Positions 1 to 11,505 of a stretch of 11,927 bases of DNA are shown one piece after another. The position numbers were made by a program, and so were the translations under genes. The notes below the pieces were generated by a model. It saw nothing but the letters and a program-made list of their open reading frames with translations, was not told the origin of the DNA and made no database searches. Where the stretch lies: the NCBI GenBank assembly GCA_004802705.1, contig SGPL01000787.1, positions 1 to 11,927 of the forward strand, in the 5' to 3' direction. This DNA comes from Bondarzewia mesenterica (taxonomy: Eukaryota > Basidiomycota > Agaricomycetes > Russulales > Bondarzewiaceae). Position 1 is the first letter of the stretch. Each line of letters begins with the position of its first letter.

Positions 1-820
1 CCCGTCGAAGGCGCGCTTGACAAGGACGCTGATATACCACTGACCTTGGACATCTCGCCGGTGGAGGAGACGGTGAACGAAGTCCTTGCAGACGAGGTGT
101 CGACGTTTCTGCGTAATGAACAAGGCTCAATGTTGAGTACGGCATTGGAAGAGGCGGCCGAGCGACGGCAGGCGCAGTTTTCACTTGTAGATGAGCTCTT
201 GGGTTTGGACGAAGAGGAGCTGGACGCTTTCCTCTTGAGCGAGGAGGAAGTCAGGATTAAGGAAAGAGTGTGGGTCGAGATGAACAAGGAATATCTGGAG
301 GCTATCGCGTGTAAGTGCTTCCCAGCTTATGCCCACCCATTTATGCTGACGTTTTCCGATGTCGATCAGTAAAGGGCGAGCAGCGCGAGACGGGTGCATC
401 AGCGACTAAAAGCAGGAAGGTAGATATATTCTTCTCTTCGAGTATAGTCTAACGGTCTCACTGTTCTTATCCTAGCGTCGGAAAGTGAGCACGAACCCGC
501 GTGACGCGTCGACACCGCACGGAAACACAGCGGCGGAATCTGTAAGGAGTCTGCTGAAGAAGAGCGCGAAGTACAGTAAACGAATCAATTACAATGCGTT
601 GAAGGATCTTTTCGACGGGGATGACAAGGACGATGACCATCAGTTGTACACCATGGAGGATGATAAGGAGGAGGACGGGGTGGTGGTGGAAGAGGCTGGT
701 GGCGGCGCTGTTGGTAGGAAGGAAGAGTATGGAGGTGACGAGGATGCGGAGGGTGACGAAGAGGGCAGTGAGAAAGGAGATGAGTACGGGTGGGAGGACG
801 CATATGAGCAAGAAATATAA
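1..820 (+). CDS. BRF1: BRF1, TFIIIB subunit of RNA polymerase III (3' part)
   Basis: Partial gene, open at the left edge; exons 1-310, 370-419 and 476-820 give the last 234 residues. BRF1 bridges TBP and Pol III at tRNA and 5S promoters in the nucleus; its N-terminal zinc ribbon and cyclin folds lie outside the window. Seen here: the conserved TBP-binding homology block, with LDEEELDAFLLSEEEVRIKE followed by VWVEMNKEYLEAIA (about residues 70-103), then a second family block with NTAAESVRSLLKK and KRINYNALKDLF (about residues 137-162), which corresponds to the STAREAIEKML / SKINYSVL region of animal BRF1. Both blocks join in frame only if introns 311-369 and 420-475 are removed; each has a branch-like CTGAC (346-350) or CTAAC (449-453). 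The C-terminus is a very acidic Asp/Glu/Gly tail. Assignment is firm from these motifs; the tail is lineage-specific. Confidence 0.9.
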
Positions 821-916
821 AGGCTTGGCTTGAATTTGGATGAAGCTCTACTATCGGGGTTGTTGAACATGAGGACATTTTGAGGTGGGAAAAGCATAAC
901 ATGATTTTCGCACAAG

Positions 917-920
917 AAAA
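917..920 (-). terminator. Pol III terminator of tRNA-Asp
   Basis: A T4 run on the minus strand lies three bases past the tRNA-Asp 3' end, the usual minimal RNA polymerase III stop signal. Confidence 0.6.
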
Positions 921-923
921 CGA

Positions 924-996
924 CTCCCTGGCGGGGAGTCGAACCCCGCTCTCGCGCGTGACAGGCGCGTGTACTAATCCGATATACTACCAAGGA
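924..996 (-). tRNA. tRNA-Asp (anticodon GTC), no intron
   Basis: The minus strand folds as a full 73-nt cloverleaf. The acceptor is TCCTTGG with CCAGGGA (one G-T pair) and discriminator G. The anticodon stem is CGCGC/GCGCG around the 7-base loop CTGTCAC, giving anticodon GTC. The T arm is CGGGG-TTCGACT-CCCCG. The B box GGTTCGACTCC at 935-945 matches the eukaryotic consensus. Upstream on the minus strand (plus 1005-1026) the sequence is AT-rich with TATA-like runs. There is no intron. It converges on BRF1, whose stop codon is about 100 bases away. Confidence 0.95.
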
Positions 997-1062
997 ATTG
1001 AATTTAAATAAAGATTATAATATTTAGTTGAGATTCAAATCTACGTCATAATATGGCTCCGG

Positions 1063-1070
1063 ATATATAT
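1063..1070 (+). promoter_or_regulatory. possible TATA element of the F-box gene
   Basis: The only TATA-like string (TATATATT) just upstream of the F-box start codon, about 97 bases before the ATG. Position and composition are suggestive only. Confidence 0.3.
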
Positions 1071-1166
1071 TCGCCTCGAGTTCTGCGCCTGTTATTCTAG
1101 CGGAGACCAAGCTGAGACTCCTCTGTCACCAGTCTGATTTTTTTCGCTCCGCCGATAAATGCAACA

Positions 1167-3047
1167 ATGCTGCAACGTCTCCCTCCTGAACTTATCTTTG
1201 AAACACTTGCATATCTTCCCCTGCCGGCGATTATCTCTCTCTGTCTGGTTTCGCGACAATGGAGTGAACTGATCGAGACCAATGAGACCATGATCTATCG
1301 TAATACTGCTTTCCTGCACAGATTCATCTCATCCTCGAACTGCCCCCTGCTGGAGGCCGTCGATGGGCTTCATGGAACTTTATGGAAAGGCGTCGATAGT
1401 TGGAAAGATTTTTGTGAGTTTTTCATCAATATCCCCTTTGGTCATGAGCAGATGACATGGATTCCGGAGGAATCCCATTTGCATTCGTTGATCTTCGATG
1501 GATGATATATCTCATGATTCTTTGGTCAGGTACGCGAAACTACCAACTGCAGAAAAATTGGATGGGACAGGGAAACTGTGCTGTCAGACTTCTCTCATCC
1601 GCGGGGAAGGATATTCACCGTATCAAGGTTGACGAGAAGGAGCAGATATGCATCACGACACACCATCGAGGCGGCATCACGGTCATGCATCTCTTCCCCG
1701 ATGTGGTCCTGTGGAGTCTACCACCAGTATGCCGACGATCAATATCCTTAGCCCCTTATTCTCATAGAAATCATACAGTTCTACACACGGCCCAATGCTC
1801 ACTGCGAGTACGATAACGGGTTCCTCGTGTTTGATCGTCCTTGGCAGTCGAAAGAAATCTGGCGGCTCGTGGGTGATTCTGACGAAACTGAGGTAGCTGC
1901 CGCTGCACCACCGGACGATTGGCAGAAGCGAATCTACGCCTATTCCAAGACTCAACACCGGCAGTATCACAGTCGAGGCCACTTCCGTCCTTGGGGGCTC
2001 ATCACCTATCATGAGCCTACTTTGGCGTACCGATTCGTTTATCCAATCTTACTGTCTGCCGGTCGGCTGCATGCGTATCTGTACGATGTGCGCTCAGGGG
2101 AGCTGGCGCAGACCATCGACGAAGTTATAACGACAGATATGCAGATAGAGTATGTGGACTTGAGTGAGCGGCATGTGTTTGTCTGCCATCGGAAGGGAGT
2201 GCGCGTATTCTCGAGAGAGGACGGCNCGCTGGTCATGGAGTTGTCTGAGAATGATAGAGAGCAGTGCNTGCANATGACCATCGAGGATCCTCNGCCGAGT
2301 GCCAGAGGACCTGTCACCATGTTACCAGTCGTCCTTCGTGAGAACAGTGCTTCAACCTTCCCCGTTGAACCTTTTGAGGGTTTCGTCGCAGGTGCGCACT
2401 TANACGCGTNTGTTCCAGATTCGAGAGGGACATCATNCTCACGAGGTGGGGTGTAGTGCACGTATCAGCCGATGGGCGTGACCTTGCTGTGTTGTGTCGG
2501 ACTTACGTGATGCTCATCAAGGATTTTGAGCGCATCATCCGGGGTGTGGCCTCCCTTGCGGATGCTGCCGTCGACGTAAAATTCGGTCAAGGCCTTGGCT
2601 TGTATCACGCATTCGAGCATGGAAGAGTGGGGATTGCCACGGTAGACATTCGCCTCTTTCCATTTANGATATCTAAGCTCNAGGCTGACCGCGATCAATT
2701 TTATGCAGACTGAAGGATTTTATGTGTTCATTCTCGACGGCTCATATTACGGCCTGTGTCCTGCGCGTACTTCTACCATTTCACCCTTCCCCGATCTANA
2801 CGTCTTCAGCGTTCCCCCGCTCGAACANGATGGATTTGANGACGATTTCAGTTGCCTGCAGATGACGGACCGACGCATCTTTTGCACATGGAACAGTTCC
2901 TTGGCGCCCCCNGGATTGGCATTGTANGAAGGCTCGGAGGATATCCGTCCGAAGCGAGACGAAGATGCAGAGCCTCCGCTCGAGATGGAGATACCTGGGG
3001 ACTGTGCGTCTGTTCGTTCACTTTCTGAGGTGATGGCAAATGACTAA
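1167..3047 (+). CDS. F-box protein of the Agaricomycete type, five exons
   Basis: Proposed exons 1167-1413, 1530-1726, 1779-2391, 2457-2641 and 2709-3047 give about 526 residues. Residues 1-45 form an F-box (LPPELIFETLAYLPL, then SLCLVSRQWSELI), the Skp1-binding part of SCF ubiquitin ligases. The rest resembles the beta-rich substrate region of mushroom F-box proteins: WKDFCTRNYQLQKNW, NAHCEYDNGFLVFDR, RGHFRPWGL, VAVHVSADGRDLAVL, FEHGRVGIATTEGFYV. These motifs become continuous only with the introns listed, which supports the splicing. The target protein is unknown. Oddities: fourteen ambiguous bases between 2226 and 2927, one (2927) in a codon that would be Tyr or stop; intron 1 is long (116 nt) and could instead be 1414-1451, also in frame. 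The 3' end is uncertain: an intron 3030-3087 would end the protein at 3135, and 3004-3116 would end it at 3202. An upstream out-of-frame ATG at 1159 overlaps the start. Confidence 0.8.
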
Positions 3048-3320
3048 TAGATAATTTTTGATGTGGTTAGTGAACACTGATTTTCAGAAAAACAGCGTTG
3101 GTTGCATCGATTTTAGTCTCGTGCATGATGTTTGAGGAGGTTGAGTATGAATCCTTTCTTGGCATCGGAGAGTTTGACTTCCCGAAAGGCAATCAGACCT
3201 GACTAAGTACGGGAATATATTGCGGTACTCGTGCATTGTTTGTGTTCTTTCTCTTACCGAAAATCGGCTACATTTTTACCACTCGTAAAACCTGCCTCAA
3301 TTTCAGTCCAGCTTGCATTG
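3048..3320. other. non-coding stretch between F-box gene and duplication
   Basis: No convincing gene. A short open stretch at 3125-3202 (MMFEEVEYESFLG and so on) may be an alternative last exon of the F-box gene rather than a separate gene. The remainder looks like 3' UTR and spacer. Confidence 0.4.
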
Positions 3321-3409
3321 AAGATGCAAAAGGTTGTTGACGTGTGTTATAATCCAAAGCTGCAGCATAATAAGGGTAAATAACGGTTGGTGAACTCCGG
3401 GTCATACGC

Positions 3410-3417
3410 TGATGTCA
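3410..3417 (+). promoter_or_regulatory. degenerate CRE/bZIP-like site, copy A
   Basis: TGATGTCA, about 205 bases before the copy A start codon, sits where unit B has the perfect palindrome TGACGTCA. It is flanked by GTCATAC on both sides and a further TGACG half-site (reading GATGACGAG) shortly after. ATF/CREB-type bZIP factors bind TGACGTCA; binding here is inferred. Confidence 0.35.
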
Positions 3418-3564
3418 TACTTACGATGACGAGCTCAGGGGGGTTCAGCAAGTGCTGTCAGCATCCCTCGGGCAATTTGATAGGCCGATATGATTGAAAA
3501 TCCTGGATTTCTTCCATGGTCGGATTCGAGCAGAACGAAGATGACAACGCCATTCGTGACTTGC

Positions 3565-3570
3565 TTATAA
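3565..3570 (+). promoter_or_regulatory. TATA box of reductase copy A
   Basis: TTATAA followed by GACCCC, about 52 bases before the start codon, conserved in unit B as TTTATAA at the same place. Confidence 0.5.
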
Positions 3571-3621
3571 GACCCCTTGCGAGCCTTGTCGGGCTAAACT
3601 CATCCTTTCTTCCCTATCAGT

Positions 3622-5241
<1,620 letters not shown>

Positions 5242-5353
5242 TAGGTGGCTGAGGATTTGCGGGACGACTTGGAGAAGACATGAAAAGGTCGGATGTTTTA
5301 TGGAGCGGCCGGAAAGGGAGTTGTATGTTTATCTCAAAGTGCATATATATGTA

Positions 5354-5810
5354 GGACATAAACTTGATAGATTCAAGTTGCACGGCATTACCCGAGGTGT
5401 GCAATTTAAACACCCGCCCAAAAGGGAAGACGCACACTCTGACCGGTAGACCATCATGGGTGCGGTGCGTGCATATGCTCTCGCGTCGCGCCGTTGTTTC
5501 CTCACACCTCGAGCTGGGTGTGCTGCAGCCTCGTCAAGTGTCGGCACCGTGTCCTGCTGCATTTGCGGTGTCCTCCGCTGTCGACACTTGCTGCTTGTAG
5601 TGCGATACCCAACCTGCTGCTTGCATGGCTCCTGGTCGGCGGTGAGGGTGGTGGCGAGGGTGGCGGCCTGCGTGTCCGTCGATTATAATATGTGAGCCAG
5701 CATTTTAGGTAAATTTGGATCTGATATTGCTTTCAGATATTGCAGGTGATTATAAGCATCTTATATTGTGTTGTCATACCGGGGGAATTTGCCTGATGTC
5801 ACTCAAGTTC
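5354..5810. other. spacer between the two duplicated units
   Basis: Unique sequence of about 460 bases between units A and B. Open frames here (for example 5456-5695) are Cys/Arg/Val-rich with no recognisable motif and no splice-supported continuation. The GGTGGCGAGGGTGGCGG stretch at 5648-5664 is locally repetitive. I see no gene and no element that would explain the duplication. Confidence 0.5.
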
Positions 5811-5899
5811 AAGACGCAAAAGGTTGTTGACGTATGTTATGATCCAAAGCTGTAGCATAATAAGGGTAAATAACGGTTGGTGAACTCCGGGTCATACGC

Positions 5900-5907
5900 T
5901 GACGTCA
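5900..5907 (+). promoter_or_regulatory. perfect CRE/ATF palindrome, copy B promoter
   Basis: TGACGTCA, about 220 bases before the copy B start codon, within GTCATACGCTGACGTCATAC (5891-5910), where GTCATAC occurs twice, followed by a TGACG half-site at 5917-5921. This is the canonical ATF/CREB bZIP target. Regulation is inferred, but the one-base difference from copy A is directly visible. Confidence 0.5.
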
Positions 5908-6068
5908 TACTTACGATGACGAGCTCAGGGCTGCTCAGGGGGGGTTCAGCAAGTGCTGTCAGCATCCCTCGGCAATTTGATAGGCCGATATGATTGATTG
6001 AAAATTCTGGATTTCTTCCATGGTCGGATTCGAGCAGAACGAAGATGACAACGCCATTCGTGACTTGC

Positions 6069-6075
6069 TTTATAA
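6069..6075 (+). promoter_or_regulatory. TATA box of reductase copy B
   Basis: TTTATAA followed by GACCCC, about 52 bases before the ATG, at the position equivalent to the copy A element. Confidence 0.5.
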
Positions 6076-6126
6076 GACCCCTTGCGAGCCTTGTCGGGCT
6101 AAACCCATCCTTTCTTCCCTATCAGT

Positions 6127-7754
<1,628 letters not shown>

Positions 7755-7941
7755 GGGGGCTGAGGAGTTGCGGGACAGTTAAGGAAGACATGAAAAGGTC
7801 GGATATTTATGAAGCGGTTAAAAGGGAGTTGTGTATGTTTATCTCGAAGTGCTATATGTATGCGATTTTTATTACAAATTCCCTGCGCTCGAGTCAATTA
7901 CTGTCTTCGGAAAAGCGGTCCGATCAGAAAACTCATTAGCT

Positions 7942-7948
7942 TATATAA
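7942..7948 (+). promoter_or_regulatory. TATA-like element upstream of the initiator tRNA gene
   Basis: TATATAA about 23-29 bases before the tRNA 5' end, where TFIIIB contacts DNA. Several fungi use such upstream TATA elements together with internal A/B boxes; use here is inferred. Confidence 0.4.
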
Positions 7949-7970
7949 TTTAAATAGATAAATTGTCTTC

Positions 7971-8055
7971 AGCAGCATGGCGCAGCTGGTATAGCGCGCA
8001 GGGCCCATATTAATTGGTCACCCTGAGGTCCCTCGATCGAAACGAGGTGCTGCTA
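7971..8055 (+). tRNA. initiator tRNA-Met (CAT) with a 10-nt intron
   Basis: Acceptor AGCAGCA/TGCTGCT with an A1-T72 first pair and discriminator A; D stem GCGC/GCGC with a 10-base loop; anticodon stem CAGGG/CCCTG; T arm CCTCG-ATCGAAA-CGAGG. Initiator hallmarks are all present: A1-T72, three G-C pairs at the base of the anticodon stem, and A54/A60 in the T loop. The anticodon loop CCCATA-A is completed only if 8010-8019 is removed as an intron between positions 37 and 38, the standard eukaryotic site. The mature form is 75 nt, slightly long because of the D loop. Base 33 is C, as in animal initiators, rather than T. The A box TGGCGCAGCTGG is at 7978-7989 and the B box CGATCGAAACG at 8034-8044. 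Confidence 0.92.
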
Positions 8056-8079
8056 TCGCAATCTGGAACAGAGATAAAA

Positions 8080-8083
8080 TTTT
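8080..8083 (+). terminator. Pol III terminator of initiator tRNA-Met
   Basis: First T4 run downstream of the tRNA, 25 bases past its 3' end; a second T run follows at 8097. Confidence 0.45.
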
Positions 8084-8228
8084 CTACTAACGTATGTTTT
8101 TCTTTATGTGTGCACGCCCACACATTTTTCTTGATCATCGTGCAACATCCCATGTCATGGAGATTGTCATTGGTCTGCCATAGTATAGCACCCCCCAATA
8201 AAACACTGAAGAACACTATTTATGTATT

Positions 8229-8637
8229 TCAGTCGAAGTCCACAGACACATCCTCTAAGTTTCGGACGACTTTACTCGGGCCGAACGCAATGGGATCAAC
8301 GAGCCGGTCCGTCCAACCTTTGCCTGTGCGGTCGACCCAGAGGGCGTTCATGCCGGCGACACGCGCGCCTGTGACATCAAAGGGGTTTCTAATAATAGAT
8401 GGTCAGGGTAAATGGATCTCTCCGCTATGTGCGGTGAGTGGGTCAAATTGCGTACGCGCTGATGAGCCAGACAGTGTGTGGGACATGTCGGCGGTCGAGC
8501 GCGTCGAGGAGAGCGACGTAGAGTTCGCGGCTGGGTTTGTATTTTTTGGGTTCGGTTTGAAGGGAGGAGGAAAGAAAGTAGGGGAGGGAGGTGGTGTAGG
8601 GGGTTAGAGAGGCTTTTGAGAGGGCGGTGGTTATCAT
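8229..8637 (-). pseudogene. HAD-type 2-haloacid dehalogenase, C-terminal half only
   Basis: Two minus-strand exons, 8637-8456 and 8388-8229, joined across intron 8389-8455, encode 113 residues. They match the second half of fungal haloacid dehalogenase-like hydrolases: YKPSRELYVALLDAL (motif III Lys), HTVWLIS then ANPFDVTGARVAGMNALWVDR (motif IV region), GKGWTDRL, and a C-terminal VVRNLEDV. The catalytic half with the nucleophile Asp (DxFGT-type motif) is not found on the minus strand upstream, where another gene starts at 8719. The first codon here is ATG, but it directly follows a typical splice acceptor (GCGCAG) with a pyrimidine tract and a CTAAC branch site (plus 8671-8675), so this was once an internal exon. 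Probably a truncated relic, unless a distant 5' exon exists. Confidence 0.65.
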
Positions 8638-8675
8638 CTGCGCTTGGAGATTGGGAAGGAGTAAATAAATGTTAG

Positions 8676-8693
8676 GGAGGAGGAGGAGGAGGA
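8676..8693. repeat. (GGA)6 microsatellite
   Basis: Six GGA units. On the minus strand it forms a CCT-rich tract lying upstream of the branch point before the dehalogenase exon. Confidence 0.7.
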
Positions 8694-8718
8694 AATACCT
8701 CTCCCTCGAACCACTACG

Positions 8719-9667
8719 ATGATACTGAAGGCTTCAGGTTTAGCCCGACAGTGGATCCGCGGTCCTAACGGCCTCAGATATACACCATTCCTGGACGATG
8801 TAACCCCAGAGCAGCTCACGCCCCCCCGCACACTCGCGTGCGGCGCAGTATGCGCGTCTCGTACGACAAGGGCGGGTAGCGGAGGCTAAAAGGCGCGAGA
8901 AGAGGAGAGCCAGTCGGGGAGCATACAAAGGCGTTGTGGATACTCCCAGGAAGGAGGAGGCGATGTTATTTCCAGAGGATGAAGAAGACGAGATGGAAGT
9001 AGAGGAAGCAGTCGAGGTCGAAGAGGCCAGTGAAGTCATCAGTCAGGACGATGCTGACAGGAGATCGAAAATGGAGGAGCCGGCTGATGAGGAACCAGCA
9101 GACGAGGAGGCTTCTAATCCACCCGAAAGAGCAGAGGACTCGGATGGTTCATTGGAATATCTGGACGAACGCGACGTCGCACAGAAATTCGTAAATGTTG
9201 CCAATCAGTCTCACGAAGAGGGCGGATCTGAAGCCGATAAAAACCGGGATCGACGAATGGCGGAATCCTCAGATGCGGTAGGGGAAATCAAGGTGGATGG
9301 AAAGGAAGACAATAACCTGCGACCGACGGACGTTCAGGAGGAAGCTAATTTTGCCCAAGAGGAGATACAGGAAATACAAGTGGATGAAGATTTGGAAGAG
9401 GCGGGCGAAGGTGGTTTTGAAGAAGACAGAACTCAGGAACCGCAAGGGTTGGAGAGCTCAGATGAAGAACAGGAGCAGGCTGACTTTCTCCCTGGCCCTC
9501 CCGTACGCAGCTCCTCTCCAGCTTCATGGGGGTCAAGCGAAGATGAGATTCTGGTCTACGGCGAAGAAGCCGACTTCGACACTCTGGAAGACATAATGGG
9601 GAAGGGATATGTCAAAATCAGGACCGCTCAACTTTACAGCCCTTTCCTAGAGAGTATGAATGAATGA
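8719..9667 (+). CDS. highly acidic low-complexity protein, function unknown
   Basis: Preferred model: exons 8719-8799 and 8849-9667, intron 8800-8848 (GTAACC to GCGCAG, 49 nt), giving 299 residues in one frame. The N-terminal part is short and basic (VAEAKRREKRRASRGAYKG). After about residue 60 it becomes strongly acidic and probably disordered, with the small repeat PADEEPADEE, several DSDG/SSDEE patches that resemble casein kinase 2 sites, and a more ordered-looking end (DEILVYGEEADFDTLEDIMG). No transmembrane segment or catalytic motif is seen. Alternative: reading straight through 8800-8848 needs one C fewer in the C7 run at 8821-8827 and gives about 315 residues. A start at the ATG at 8963 is a third option. 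The basic-then-acidic layout is common in nuclear or nucleolar proteins, but no function can be assigned. Confidence 0.6.
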
Positions 9668-10126
9668 TCGATTCCTACTACGTATTATCCTCCCCATGAC
9701 AGTGCCTTGCATATTTTCGGGTACATTTTGCCTGTTCGTGTACCAGTCTGAGGTTGATGAAGATTAGCATCGCAATAAGTAAAGTCAACTCTATTTATAA
9801 CTTATGAGAAGGCATGGCCTGACCAGTTTTTTATCACTATATTTTAACCAGAGCTAGTGCTTTGATGTCATGCGTTACATGCTGGTAATCATATTGATCG
9901 CTCGAGCCTTAACAGTACATAAGTCACCTATCACGAGTGTCCACAGATCCGTCCCTCTCGAGTATCGATATATTGCAGTCGAGTCGTCTCATCCATAGTA
10001 TTCCCGCTCCCACCAAGAGATCACCTTCACCTTCATCTCCTGTAACCAGTGAAAACGATGTTCAGTCTCGATCGCCCGCGTAATAAGCAAGTGAGCGTTC
10101 GGGTGCGCACCGTATTTCACAAACAT
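9668..10126. other. convergent intergenic region
   Basis: About 460 bases between the acidic gene (+) and the third oxidoreductase (-), holding the 3' ends of both. I find no conserved frame, tRNA or clear repeat. Confidence 0.5.
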
Positions 10127-11505
10127 TTACTGAGGCGACACACGTATAACAACCTTACCAATGTGCCCACGTCCAGCGAAATATTCAAAAGCCTCGAGAG
10201 TCTGCTCAAACGGGAACACCTTGTCGATGTGAGGTCTCAGCTGTTGAACTTCGACAAACCGCAACAGGTCCTGGAATAGCTGTTTGGAGCCCACATTGAT
10301 CCCCCTTTACATCTCGATCAGCATTTCTTCAAACTTGATAAGGAAACGAGGGCAAATGACGAACAGCTTACCGAAGGGTGGTATTTTTGAAGATAGCAAG
10401 CAAAGACACATTCGGATATTTCTCGTTTCCCTCACCACCGAGGAACCCGATAGCGTTGATAATGCCGCCTTGGGCTGAGCAGTTGAAGCATTTCTCCAAG
10501 CCTGTAGTACCGACGTTATCTATGATGTAGTGTGCACCGCGGCCGTTGGTCAACTGTGGACGTGTAAGCAAATTGGTGAATTGCGCAGCCAGTAAAAAAA
10601 AATGACTCGTACCTGCATGGCAACTTTTTTCCCAGTCGGGGTGTTTCTTGTAGTTGATGACATGCGTAGCGCCTAACTTCTTGCATAACTGTTAAGATGG
10701 GAAAAAAGGTTCATCTCAATCTAGTCCGAGTCAAGGAGTCACTCTCATGCATTCATACCTCCAACTTTTCATCAGACGACGAAGTTATGATGGTCTGCCA
10801 TTTACAAAGGACAACGTGGGTCAATGAACAATTTTGGCCGCGAATGTGGCTAAACGTGCGTACCTTTGCTCCAGCGGCGTTAGCCAGGATCAAGCCGAGC
10901 ATCGAGACGCCCCCGGTCCCTTGGATCAAGACAGTCTGACCAGGCGTAAGAGGAATACCACCAAACAGCGCGTTCCATGCCGTCACACCAGCACAAGGCC
11001 AGCAAGCTGCTTCTTCATACGTCAGATGCTCAGGGAAATTGAGGAGTCCCACGGCGTCGAAGACGCGGTACTCCTGCAAAACGCCATCAATTGGAGCGCC
11101 GAGCGCACCTTCACGAAGCGGGTAACGCGTGAGCTCAGGCTACGTCACGTAGACAATATGAGAGGGAAGGACACTACACGTACCGTTCATCGACTCCCCC
11201 GGGCCGTAGAGATGATACTGGTCGAAAAGGGCAACCACGCGATCGCCCTGCTTGAACTCACGAACGCCTTCGCCGACGGAGACGACCTCGCCAGCCATAT
11301 CACTGCATGGAACGACGTCCTTCTTGGTGCCCATGCCGTATTGACCTCTCGAGATCACGAGATCTCGGAAGTTGAGCGATACAGCATGAATGCGGACGAG
11401 CACTTCGTGCGCCCGAGGGACGGGGATGACCTCCTGATCGGATTTGGACAGGCCGGAAGGTCCCTTGGTCTCTACAAGATGGAATGCGGTGTAAGTCTGA
11501 GGCAT
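10127..11505 (-). CDS. medium-chain oxidoreductase, quinone reductase/MDR7-like, with a frameshift
   Basis: Six minus-strand exons: 11505-11184, 11108-10864, 10794-10759, 10688-10613, 10553-10372, 10304-10127; about 345 residues if one base is discounted. It belongs to the zinc-free NAD(P)-dependent MDR enzymes and is not a copy of the twin reductases. Seen: MPQTYTAFHLVE start, VSLNFRDLVISRGQYG, PCSDMAGEVVSVGEGV and QGDRVVALF (residues 1-100), then EEAACWPCAGVTAWNALF, the Rossmann stretch IQGTGGVSMLGLILA, SSSDEKLE, LGATHVINYK, LTNGRGAHYIIDNVG, and a C-terminal GHIGKVVIRVS. Exon 4 is 76 nt where 75 is needed: the A6 run (plus 10625-10630) puts exon 5 out of frame, and five As would restore the family spacing between PDWEK and MQLTNGRG. 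It is either a sequencing error or a disabling mutation; the new frame stops early in exon 5. Substrate unknown. Confidence 0.82.

Noticed and set aside
640..993. Minus-strand Ser/Pro-rich frame opposite the BRF1 tail
   Set aside because: Shadow of the acidic BRF1 codons and of the tRNA-Asp gene.
5456..5695. Plus-strand open frame in the spacer between duplicated units
   Set aside because: Cys/Arg/Val-rich composition, no motif, overlapping alternative frames of similar quality; looks like chance.
8014..8607. Plus-strand 197-aa open frame
   Set aside because: It overlaps the initiator tRNA gene and runs antisense to the dehalogenase exons, and its translation is low-complexity at the end.
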